Source of the DNA: Oegoconia quadripuncta
Lineage: Eukaryota; Arthropoda; Insecta; Lepidoptera; Autostichidae
NCBI GenBank assembly: GCA_949316235.1
Contig: OX438754.1
Location: 2,651,501 to 2,715,500, forward strand
Direction: 5' to 3'
Length of the DNA: 64,000 bases
The notes beneath the pieces were generated by a model. It saw only the letters and a list, made by a program, of their open reading frames with translations. It was not told where the DNA came from and made no database searches. Of the stretch, positions 44,540 to 54,323 are shown one piece after another; position 1 is the first letter of the stretch; every line of letters begins with the position of its first letter. The position numbers and the translations under genes were made by a program.

Positions 44540-45010
44540 CTATTTTGTTTTTCACCGACTCCAAAAAGGAGGAGGTTGTATGTGCGTAAGTAAGTATGTT
44601 CTCATATGTTCGTCAATTGTTAACTGATTTTGTGCATGGTTTTTTGTCTGAAAATGCACTCCGGACAGGAACAAACAAACAAAATATTCTTTATTGCACA
44701 ACTATAAGAAACATAACACAAAGGTAAACAAAAAAAGGGGACGTACAATTTGGCGGCCTTATCACTAAAAGCGATCTCTACCATGCAACCTTTGGGATAG
44801 GAAGCATTACGCACATGATATGAACTTTACTGAAATAAGTAGGTTGTTATTTTTGACAGTTTTATTATGATAAGTATTTTCCTTTTTATTTATTTATTCA
44901 GGATAACAACAGCTTACAAAAATAACGTATTACAATACATGTGACTAAAACTATCGCGAATTACAGTTATCCATTTATTAAAGAATATACGCTTGTGTAC
45001 GTGTGGTTTC
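44540..45010. repeat. LINE tails
   Basis: 44550-44600 has the CCGACTCCAAAAAGGAGGAGG motif. 44665-44830 is a minus-strand LINE tail (ATTCTTTATTGCACAACTAT). 44870-45010 is a similar tail (TTATTTATTTATTCAGG). Confidence 0.5.
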
Positions 45011-45275
45011 ATAAAATTAAATTAAATAAAATGGCGCCCCCTCCCACCTCATCCCCCGCACGCATCACCGACCATTAGTTGAGTACTAATAATCCGTGAT
45101 ACATAGGTATGTACACTCGAATCTTCCTAAAAGTATTATATGGACCGTATGGACCGAAGCACTCTAGCACCATCTATTAGAAAGTATTCATACAATATCA
45201 ACACTCAAATCAAATCAATAATAATATGTCACATATATATGAGTAAGAAAATTTCGTCAGCTCTGCTAATTGATA

Positions 45276-45362
45276 TCGTGGTCTAGTGGCAAGCGACACG
45301 AGTGCTTAGGTAACGTCTTTCGAAAAGACACGGTTTTCGAATCCGGCTAAGACAATTTTTAT
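45276..45362 (+). repeat. tRNA-like sequence, probably a pol III-derived repeat
   Basis: A box-like CGTGGTCTAGTGGC and B box-like GGTTTTCGAATCC are about 40 bp apart, and T runs follow. The TTT in the B box and the lack of a convincing acceptor stem argue against a functional tRNA gene. Confidence 0.45.
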
Positions 45363-45810
45363 TCGATTTTTTTCCATTTGGAATTTTTTTTTCTTTTTAT
45401 AAAGGAAAATAAACCGTAAACATTTCATTAAAATAATAAAAAGGTAAGGAAAATAAGAAAAGTAAAAATTTTTGGAGGTAACACTTTAGCCCATGTGATA
45501 CTTTTAGGATGATTCGTCTGTACATACCAAGGCTGGGAAGGTGCAACAGAACAGGTAGTGGTAGCATGTTGGTAAGTAGTTGGTAGTTTGGTGTTAAAAC
45601 TTAGTACTTTTGTACTTTTGAGAGACTCTCCTGACGTATCGCTTTTGTACAAATTGGTGAATGACGTGTACATCTTTAATTGTCATATAATTTCAGGAAT
45701 TGAATTTCTAAAATATGTAGATTAATATATATGTGTAATATTATATGATGTTGATGTTCCAAATAAATAAATAAATAAATCCCATCCCATAACAGTATTT
45801 TATTTTTTAA

Positions 45811-45988
45811 CCGCCTCCGTGGCTGGATGTAAACAACATTGGGTTTACGAATCGGAGGTCGCGGGTTCGATCCCCTGCGGGGTACATGTTTAAGTACTCG
45901 GTTTGGTTCGTGGTAGGGCATTTTAAATGTCCGCCTGGCTAGCTACTACCATCTTAACTAAATCTGCTACCAAACAGCAATGTTAATG
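45811..45988 (+). repeat. SINE family A, 3'-truncated
   Basis: Intact head (CCGCCTCCGTGGCTGGATGT, GGTTCGATCCC) but ends in mid-body at GCAATGTTAATGGCATC, where the 5S-SINE begins. Confidence 0.8.
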
Positions 45989-45994
45989 GCATCA

Positions 45995-46430
45995 GTTCAC
46001 TATTCGTTTTCGATTAGCGAAGTTAAGCAATGTCTGGCGCGGTCGGTCCTTTGATGGGTGACCACTAGTGGCATTTTAATTTTTTTTATTTTTTATATGA
46101 GAGGGCGGCAAACTAGCATGCGGGTCACCTGATGGAAAGCAATCACCGCTGCCCATGGACACCTGCAACACCAAAAGGGTCACAGATGCGTTGCCGGCCT
46201 TTGAGGAAGGTGCAGGCTCGTTTCTTGAAAGGTTCTTGAAGGAATATGAGTGTTTCCGTGCTTCGGTTGTTTTAAATATAGGGTGGCCCACAGGGGCAGC
46301 TTAAACACACTGATTATCAGGTGGCAAAAGCAGTCAACATCCGCGTGGGCCCCCGTGGTGGTTACGGCCCATAACCTCTCCCAGCGAGAAGAGGCTGTGC
46401 CCCAACAGTGGGGACGTGTAAGACATTAGA
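45995..46430 (+). repeat. 5S-derived SINE split by another retroelement
   Basis: 45995-46072 carries the 5S-like promoter (GCGAAGTTAAGCAATGTCTG, then GATGGGTGACCAC). The body resumes at about 46270 (GGTGGCCCACAGGGGCAGCTT) and runs to TGAATGAG at 46438. The gap is filled by a copy of the GAGGGCGGC element. Confidence 0.7.
46073..46268 (-). repeat. GAGGGCGGC-tail element nested in the 5S-SINE
   Basis: Minus-strand poly(A) at 46079-46096, then the 3' end of the family up to about 46210, then the RT-tail text found at 35460 (GGCTCGTTTCTTGAA in inverse). Confidence 0.65.
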
Positions 46431-46439
46431 TGAATGAGC

Positions 46440-47870
46440 ATACCCAAAATGAAATTGTTACCTACGCATTCATAATAATTATTTTTACCAATGTGAAACG
46501 ACCTACATAGATTAGGATCGTTTTATTAATTATTGTTCTAATGGCGCTTGTTATCTATAAGAAAATTGGGTTATATGTATACCTAGGTTACACATCATGT
46601 AGATATATTTATGCATACCTTGAAATTGTAGGGCATTGATATTGTTAAAGGATTTTAAGTATGTTTGTATAGATATTTTTTATCTGATTGCCCCAGGAAG
46701 GGGGGTAATGTTTTTCGAGTGTGTGTATCGATTATAGATTACAGGGAAAAAAATAAAATCCCAGTTAATTTTACGGTAGCAAAATAAATAATAAAAAATG
46801 GAACACATTTTGCTTAAATTAATGCATTTGCATAATGCTTAAATTAAAAAATAAACAAAATAAACACGTTTTATTTTGATATTTTTTGTGCACGCAAAAT
46901 TCAAGATATATACTGTTGGGTTTTTAAATACTAGTCCTAATACTTGAAGGAGAGCATCGTTATTTCAGTGAGTCTATTACGTAACTTCATCTTTATACCG
47001 TCGACCAATGAGAAGCGTCAATTTGCAGAGAGTAGCGAGAATCATAAAGTCACATAATGACCAACCATCTCCTACGATTAAGCACTAGTACCTACGACGA
47101 AAACATCGTTGAATCTGATATTAAACCTTATAGCATAGCTTATGAGTATAATTCATATAGCGGTATATTTTTATAGTAACTTAATTGATTTACAATTTGG
47201 CAAAGGTATAAATATAAAGAAAAAGTATTCATTCAGTGTCACACGTAGGTATCTATACAGCGACACATAATAAAAAATTATTAGATTTGAAAACGTCTTC
47301 CTAATATAAATTTTGTTGAAAAATTTATAAATCGATCCTATTTTTAAACGACTTCAAAAAAGGAGGAGGTTCTGTATTCGGGGCGTATTTTTCTGTTTAT
47401 TTTTAACTCCCCCTTCTCCTACAATAGTTTAAAAAAAATAATCAATAGCTAATTTTAAATAGTTTATTGAGTCGTGACTTTACCCCTCGGTGAAATTTTT
47501 CATAAATATAAAGAGGTTATTGTTCGATTTTCTTGAAAGTAGTTACCGGGGTTCCGAGTATATTCTCCGACGCAATGAAGTTCATAGCCGTAAATTTAAT
47601 GTAATGGTCTATGTTTTATTACTAAATACCTATACTATACCTAAAGTAATCTACCGATTGATTAGAAAACGTTTTTATTCTATCACAAACAGGCACTCTA
47701 TCCATGTGCAAAAAATTTGGAACTTTAAGATTGTAGAAAGCAAAAATCATTCGCTCACTGGACTAATACGGCTGAACCGATTTCCATCAAATATAGCTAA
47801 GAACCTCTCAAATACCAGCCTTCTAAAATAAAAAACAATCTAAAATAAAATATACAAAAGTGATTTTGTA
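46440..47870. other. Gene-free stretch with LINE tail fragments
   Basis: 46680-46735 (GGGGGGTAATGTTTTTCGAG type), 47345-47415 (ACTTCAAAAAAGGAGGAGG) and 47750-47830 (GGCTGAACCGATTTCCATCA) are retroelement tails. The plus frame 47490-47831 runs through the last of these and is not a gene. Confidence 0.5.
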
Positions 47871-47871
47871 T

Positions 47872-48052
47872 AACGAAACAGAACTGAACAGATTTTGATA
47901 ACGGTTTTTTATTTTAGAAGGATGGTATTAGCGATTTGTTCTTGTTCTTGAATCTGTTCAGTTTGTATAACGAAAAAGAACTGAACAGATTTTGATAACG
48001 TTTTTTTATTTTAGAAGTTCTCTATGTGTCTGTGAAGACACATAGAGAACTT
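47872..48052. repeat. Tandem phrase plus perfect hairpin
   Basis: A 49-bp phrase containing GAACTGAACAGATTTTGATA and TTTTATTTTAGAAG occurs at 47872-47920 and 47969-48016. It is followed at 48015-48052 by a perfect inverted repeat: 17-bp arms around a GTGA loop, core GTTCTCTATGTGTCT. Confidence 0.8.
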
Positions 48053-48330
48053 GCACGTCTAGTTACGTCAGAGGTTAAAAATAACTGATTGAACAGTGAA
48101 ACTAACCTTTTAATTGTCCAAATATTTGTAGTGTAATCTACTCTCCGCGTTTCACTGTAGTAACCCTTACGAGATAGCTCTGCGTTATCACTCATGCGTG
48201 TTTCCACTCTACCTGCCAAATAACTACTGAGTAATGTTAACCATGTCCCATCTATTATATCGGCTGACATCCTATGGCCATCGGGAAGCAAGAACTCAAT
48301 AGAAAAGTGTTTACTCACTTTCGTCGCACC
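48053..48330 (-). other. Unrecognised open frame, minus strand
   Basis: A frame of 98 codons (48022-48318) is open and shows a fairly even residue composition (for example LLPDGHRMSADIIDGTWLTL and SRKGYYSETRRVDYTTNIW). It terminates in the hairpin at 48015-48052. No family recognised. It may be a transposon remnant or an exon of something unknown. Confidence 0.3.
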
Positions 48331-48419
48331 TACGGACAGCCCCTACCAGCGTTGTCAGATTTTGAGACATTTGCGTAAAAAATTGGGATTGTTTCGTCGA
48401 CAATATAATAAAAAACGCC

Positions 48420-48495
48420 GCCCGCGTTGTGAATTATGGCCTCTCCCAGAGAGAGGAAACTATGCGCCAACAGCTCCACTGTTGTAAGGTTGCTA
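48420..48495 (+). repeat. 5S-SINE body fragment
   Basis: Matches the 3' part of the element at 46270-46430 (TATGGCCTCTCCCAGAGAGA, GCGCCAACAG). Confidence 0.5.
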
Positions 48496-49460
48496 ATAAC
48501 GATCCTTTTATTTATGTTTCAAATTAAGTTTACAATTATGATAGTTGGTGTTGAGGAAATATTGTAATACATTACTTACAAATTACTTATTTATATTTCT
48601 CTGAAGATTGACCTCTTTCAAATTTTCGTTTTTTTAAAGAGGGTTCTGAGCCTGTTGCTCAAGACCTAAAAATAGCGGAGCCTCGCCAAAATCAGGCCTT
48701 CGCGGATCGTGTGGCAGCGCTTGCCCCTACTATCTTTTAACTATGCCCGAAACTCGGTATCATTTAATTAGAATTAGAAAATTGGGTAGATTTATGTGTA
48801 CTATCAATCTTTTTCCAAATTATTTATAAATAAATAAAAAAACAACAAACAAATACAAATTTATGTCCAAAATGTTACCGGCTCCTATTGTTTTCGTAAA
48901 ATTTTTGGCATTTCTTTGCCAATTTTTGAATTATTATACCTCATTCGAAAGGTAATAAAATAAAGATGTGTGGGGTGGTTGCTAATGTGTGCGTAATTAT
49001 GATAACATCTGACTTCATAAAGCAAATATTATGTTGATATTACTTCCGGAGTTAAGCTCTGACGGAAAGGGAGAACCTGTTGTACCGGCGGCGGCAGACG
49101 TCGAATTACTGTCCAGAGGAGAATGCTTCCTCCAAATACTAAATTCTACCATCTGGGATTGCCCACGCTGAAGGCGTGAGAAAAGTCTCGTCCGACAAAG
49201 CTAGTCCCCGGGAGGATAATAATCATAAAGACAGAATTGTCGGCACTCAAAAATGGTTGTAGCAAAATCAGCCATTATACAGACAATTGGCGCATCCACA
49301 ATAAAATCATAAAAATTAATAGCGTGGGAAAAGAATTCCCTTAAACTAATTAAAGTAGGTATGCTATGTACTAGATAAAGTATGTTAAAATATACTACGT
49401 TATACCTAAGCATTTAATCCTATAACTAGTTTCTAATACTATACATAACACTTATCAATA

Positions 49461-50187
49461 TACAGGGTGAATTTGAATTCGTGTAATTCCCATTACCTAG
49501 TGACGCCACTCTTGATTACGAACAACTTTCCCCAAGGCCTTGGCCGCCTCCGTGGCTCAATGTAAACAACATTGGGTTTACGATTCGGAGGTCGCGGGTT
49601 CGATCCCCAGCGGGGTACATGTTTAAGTACTCGGTTTGGTTGGTGGTAGGGCATTTTAAATGTCCGCCTGGCTAGCTACCACCATCTTATCTAAATCTGC
49701 CGCCAAACAGCAATGTTAATAGCATTGTTGTGTTCCGGTTGTCAGAGATAAGATAGCCAGTCCCCCAAATGTGTTGGGGTTTCCGAGTCAGTACGCTTCC
49801 ACCTTCGACCTCATCTTCACTTAACATCAGGTGTGATTGAGGTCAAGTACGAATTCGTCGTGCAAAAAAAAAAAGAAACCATAGTCGAAATTTTCGATTA
49901 CCCATACATAGTAAATCATTCTGAAACCAACTTTAGTACAGAATTCCAACAATTTTCGGCTGGTGACTCCCTTCCTGATTACGAACAACTTTACACTGGC
50001 AACCACAGCCGAATTCAGCCGAATATTTTTGGACTTCCATACTAAAGATTGTTTCAGAACAGTTATTTTGTATGGGTAATCGAAAATTTTTGATCGAATT
50101 CTGATATGGTTTCTTGGGGAAAATTGTTCGTAATCAGGAGTGGAGCCACCAGTACACAGGAGTTACACGAATTCAAATTCACCTGTA
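49461..50187. mobile_element. Long-TIR MITE (TACAGGGTGAATTTGAATTC) carrying a SINE
   Basis: Terminal inverted repeats of roughly 150 bp, starting TACAGGGTGAATTTGAATTC on the left and matched on the right by GAATTCAAATTCACCTGTA. Flanked by TA on both sides. The left arm is interrupted between CCCCAAG and AAACCATA by the SINE at 49543-49874. Non-coding. Confidence 0.82.
49543..49874 (+). repeat. SINE family A, nested in a MITE
   Basis: Complete, well-preserved copy with intact A and B boxes (TGGCTCAATGT, GGTTCGATCCC) and a 12-A tail. Confidence 0.9.
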
Positions 50188-50219
50188 TATAATATTGTGT
50201 GACGCAATCACCACAGATG

Positions 50220-51300
50220 ATTTTAAGACAGTTAATTTTTGTGTAAGTTTTAATTTTACTTTTCAAATTTTTTTTATCACATTGATGCAATAATGTGTAT
50301 TAATGGCTATTATTTATTTTTTAGAATGTTATTGGCAAAACCAATAAAAAATACCATAATAACACCTAGGTTTTTTTTTAAATAAATATTTGTGTTAGAA
50401 ACGGAGGATTTTTTAAAAACTTCTAAAATTCGAAATATTTCAGAAATGGTACACTTTTGCAGAGAGACATATAAGGTTAAATCGATTGCAAATGAACTGT
50501 TCTATAATCTCTTTAAAGGAATACCTCTCAATACAAATCACTCTGTATACATTCCAATCGATAGACTCAATGTTAAGGATGAAGTCTCTCATAACAATAC
50601 CATGAAATCTAACAGTCTGTAAACATCACTTACCTTATAAAGCTCGGTCCTTGACAATGCCCAGTGCTCGTACTTTCCGCTCTTATATTTTTTACCTTTT
50701 TGGGGAAGTTGTCGAACAAACCCAGCTAAGAATAAATATCATAAGTCAACGTCCCAGGCCTTTCCAGAACTTAACAATTCTTTGGCTCCGAATCTAAATT
50801 CGGTAATTGTATTAAAACAAACGCAGTGTTTTCTTTTTTTTTTTTGCGATTAAAACTTACTTATAATTTATTTATACTGGCTTATTTGTAAATCACCTGA
50901 AACACTGAATTCCTATCATTTTTATTCGAACACTTTTTTTAATATTACATTTATTTTTCGCCAGTTAAATGTTGTGTTTTTGGGATGTTGTATCTTTTGT
51001 ATGGATCAGGTGAAAGAAAATGCAGGATTTTAAGTCATAGTCATAGTCATAATACAAACATTTGTTTCCGAGGTTTCCAGTGATTTAAAAATCCTGTCTA
51101 AATAAATTGTTTACACATTATTTTTGAAAATGTGAAATAAACTATTTAACAACATATATAAGTATTATGAGTTTGTTGTCGACATTTTTCCAATTTTCTT
51201 TTATTTATCAGTTGTATGTTTATTTATAACTTTGCTAAGCTTTTGTTTTTGTAAGTATACTTTCTACTTTTAAGTTACCTATTCCTCAATTGTCTCCTTA
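50220..51300. other. Gene-free AT-rich stretch
   Basis: A plus-strand frame at 50392-50622 has no recognisable domain, and AT-rich composition makes chance frames likely. No clear element ends are seen. Confidence 0.4.
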
Positions 51301-51305
51301 GTGAG

Positions 51306-51785
51306 GTTTTTCTTAGGCACAACGGGTTAGTACTTGACCTCAGTCACACCTGATGTTAAGTGAAGATGAGGTCGAAGGTGGAAGCGTACTGACCCGGAAA
51401 CCCTAACACATTTGGAGGACTGGCTATCGTATCTCTGACAACCGGAACACAACAATGCTATTAACATTGTTGTTTGGCGGCAGATTTAGATAAGATGGTG
51501 GTAGCTAGCCAGGCGGATATTTAAAATGCCCTACCACCAACCAAACCGAGTACTTAAACATGTACCCAGCTGGGGATCGAACATGCTACCTCCGATTCGT
51601 AAACCCAATGTTGTTTAGATTGAGCCACGGAGGCGGTTAAAAGAGAAAAGGTGGTTGCTGGAAGAGATCTCTTATAGAGATAAGCTCGTCTTTTGTATAT
51701 TTTTAATATGGTCCTGGTTTATTTTGTTTTCTTTGATGTGTGTAGTTATATACAATAAAGTGTTAAATAAGAAAATATATACTTG
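51306..51785. repeat. SINE family A (minus) and LINE tail
   Basis: 51306-51636 is a full minus-strand SINE A with a somewhat decayed B box. 51645-51780 is a plus-strand LINE tail (GGAAGAGATCTCTTATAGAG, ending TACAATAAAGTG). Confidence 0.75.
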
Positions 51786-52185
51786 TGTAACTGTATTCAC
51801 CATGACATGATAACACAGATTTTATATCACTAGTTAGAAATAAACGATTGGTATATAATCAACATCGGTCGTCGCTGTCACAGAGCGATACCAATTAGCA
51901 ACTGACTCGAAGTAATCAATGGTTGTTTATTTTATATCACTAGTTAGAAATAAACGATTGGTATATAATCAACATCGGTCGTCGCTGTCACAGAGCGATA
52001 TCAATTAGCAACTGACTCGAAGTAATCAATGGTTGTTTATTTTATATCACTAGTTAGAAATAAACGATTGGTATATAATCAACACCGGTCGTCGCTGTCA
52101 CAGAGCGATGTCAATTAGCAACTGACTCGAAGTAATCAATGGTTGTTTATTTTATATCACTAGTTAGAAATAAACGATTGGTATA

Positions 52186-53504
52186 CATTCAGTGTACTAA
52201 GTATCGGGAATTTGTCAATAAAACAAAAAATACAAATTATTCATCTAAATTTATTTTATCGCCTTCAAAGTAGGCCCCATCGCTTGCAATACAACATCTC
52301 CACCGCTTCACCCAGTCTTCCATACATTTTTCATAGGCTATTTGCGGTATGGCCTTTAGCTCATTCAGCGAATTTTCTTTTATGGCTTCTATCGACTCAA
52401 AACGTTTTCCTCGAAGTGGTAATTTTAACTTGGGAAATAAAAAAAAGTCAGACGGAGCCATATCAGGTGAATACGGTGCTTGGTCGAGAACTTTTGTTGA
52501 ATTTTTCGCTAAAAACTCTTTCACTATAATGGCTGTGTGTGATGGTGCATTATCATGGTGCAGCATCCATGAGTTGTGTTGCCACAAATCTGGACGTTTT
52601 CGGCGGATACTCTCACGCAAACGCTTCATGACGCCTAAATAATATTCTTTATTCACTGTTTCTCCCTCTGGAAGGAATTCGGAGTGAACCACACCACGGT
52701 AGTCAAAAAAAACTGTCAGCATCACCTTGATTTTGGAGCGACTTTGCCGCGGTTTTTTGGGTTTCGGCTCGTTTTCGAGACGCCATTCTGAAGACTGTTG
52801 GCTTGTTTGCATGTCGTACTCATAAACCCATGTCTCGTCGCCAGTTATTATACGTTTCATAAAAGTCGGATCCGTAGAAGCTCGGGAAACCATGTCTTCA
52901 GCGACATGCTTTCGCTGCGCTTTTTGAACAAAATTGAGCTCTTTTGGAACTAGTCGAGCGGCGACGCGTTTCATGCCTAAAATGTAAATGAGAATGTTGT
53001 GGACGGACTTAAAAGATATGTTCACCTCACTAGCCAACTCTCTCAGACTCATACGTCGATTTTCGAGCACTAGCTTCTTGATTCTGTCGATGTTTTCTTT
53101 GGTCGTAGCGGTTGAAGGTCTACCAGAACGAGGCAAGTCTACTACTACTTCTCGGCCTTCTTTAAAAGCCTTATACCATTCATAAGCCCTTGTTTTCGAT
53201 ATACACGATTCGCCGTAGGTATTTCGCAACATTTTTAGTGATTCACCACATGAAATATCATTTGAAACACAAAATTTAAGGCACACTCTTTGTTCAACAA
53301 TATTTTCCATTGTAAAAATCGCCGAGGACTCCAAACTATGACCAACAAAAAGTGTAGTTTAAAACAAATTAAATGACAGATCCCGCTCAAATTTTGCGCG
53401 CTAAATCAGTACAGTGCTACCAACATGCAGTAAAAAAATTAGAACGACCTCTTTTACGCGGGTCTTTTTATTGACATATTCCCGATACTTTTTACACAGA
53501 GTAG
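52186..53504 (-). mobile_element. Complete mariner element, 1319 bp
   Basis: Imperfect terminal inverted repeats of about 38 bp share GTATCGGGAATTTGTCAATA (one difference on the right side). It is flanked by TA at 52184-52185 and 53505-53506, the standard Tc1/mariner target duplication. It carries one intact transposase gene on the minus strand. Inserted inside a satellite monomer. Confidence 0.95.
52237..53334 (-). CDS. Mariner transposase (DD34D), intact
   Basis: 365 codons, against about 345 usual for the family; the in-frame Met at residue 9 (MENIVEQRV) may be the true start. Residues 10-110 form the HTH DNA-binding region with RSGRPSTAT as linker. Catalytic Asp residues: D166 in ITGDETWVYEY, D261 in LHHDNAPSHT and D296 in YSPDMAPSDFF, with 34 residues between the last two, as required for DD34D. 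It cuts and pastes the element at TA sites in the nucleus. No stop or frameshift is present and the inverted repeats are preserved, so it may be active. Confidence 0.95.
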   Translation of the reverse strand: MESSAIFTMENIVEQRVCLKFCVSNDISCGESLKMLRNTYGESCISKTRAYEWYKAFKEGREVVVDLPRSGRPSTATTKENIDRIKKLVLENRRMSLRELASEVNISFKSVHNILIYILGMKRVAARLVPKELNFVQKAQRKHVAEDMVSRASTDPTFMKRIITGDETWVYEYDMQTSQQSSEWRLENEPKPKKPRQSRSKIKVMLTVFFDYRGVVHSEFLPEGETVNKEYYLGVMKRLRESIRRKRPDLWQHNSWMLHHDNAPSHTAIIVKEFLAKNSTKVLDQAPYSPDMAPSDFFLFPKLKLPLRGKRFESIEAIKENSLNELKAIPQIAYEKCMEDWVKRWRCCIASDGAYFEGDKINLDE

Positions 53505-53712
53505 TATAATCAACACCGGTCGTCGCTGTCACAGAGCGATATCAATTAGCAACTGACTCGAAGTAATCAATGGTTGTTTATTTTATATCACTAGTTAGAA
53601 ATAAACGATTGGTATATAATCAACACCGGTCGTCGCTGTCACAGAGCGATGTCAATTAGCAACTGACTCGAAGTAATCAATGGTTGTTTATTTTATATCA
53701 CTAGTTAGAAAT

Positions 53713-53856
53713 TGTGGGAAAATATAAAGTAAGAACACTAGATGTTTACATGATAAATGTATATTTGGAAGTGATTGTCACAGTAAAAGCAGATGTTCTA
53801 TACTAAAAATTCAAAATAAAATAGTTCTAATATGGCCAGTATCACATCTTACAACA
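53713..53856 (-). repeat. Copia 3' LTR
   Basis: 144 bp. On the minus strand it starts TGTTGTAAGATGTGATACTG and ends TTTTCCCACA. The purine-rich GGGTGGA just upstream (minus strand, 53857-53863) is the likely polypurine tract. Confidence 0.9.
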
Positions 53857-53941
53857 TCCACCCGTAAAGACCATATTCAGAAGCCTTAGTAATAACAAAC
53901 AAACACTGTAACATATAGAAAAACATTGTAACATAAAGTAA

Positions 53942-54323
53942 CTACGCCTTAACTAAACCTATACTATTGATACACCTTTGATGTGCAACTTTCCCAAGAC
54001 ATTTTGTCAACACGTCAGCTAACAGGTCACTGGACTTAGTGTATTGAAGCACAATCACATTTTCAGATACCTTTTCGCGAATAAAATGGTACCTAACATC
54101 AATATGTTTCGATCTGCCGTGGTGTATAGGATTATGAGCTAAGTTCTGCGCACTCTGACTGTCACTGCAAATGGTTATACTAGGATATTTAATATCACAT
54201 ACCTCGGATATCAAACGAACGTAAGTAAATAGCCTCTTTCGCAGCATCAGTCAACGCCATGTACTCGGCTTCGGTAGAAGACAGCGCCACTGTAGGCTGC
54301 TTCTTCGATGCCCACGAGACAGG
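53942..54323 (-). pseudogene. Copia RNase H, broken from the main ORF
   Basis: The downstream part of pol. After the stop at 54324-54326 the same frame continues with STEAEYMALTDAAKEAIYL, a classical Copia RNase H motif. A one-base shift near 54218-54221 then moves the frame to the 53942-54247 ORF (ICSDSQSAQNLAHNP, SKHIDVRYHF, TKSSDLLADVLTK). The tail is otherwise complete. Confidence 0.85.

Larger units (their letters stand above)
48969..50215. mobile_element. Solo LTR with nested MITE and SINE
   Basis: Second copy of the 520-bp LTR (starts TGTGGGGTGG, ends CAATCACCACA), flanked by GATG at 48965-48968 and 50216-50219. It is split at 49460 by a 727-bp insertion and resumes at 50188. Highly similar to 9215-9734. 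Confidence 0.85.

Noticed and set aside
45276..45362. Functional tRNA gene
   Set aside because: The B box is broken by extra T residues and no acceptor stem pairs convincingly.
47490..47831. 113-codon plus-strand frame as a gene
   Set aside because: Its end is a common retroelement tail (CTGAACCGATTTCCATC) and no domain is visible.
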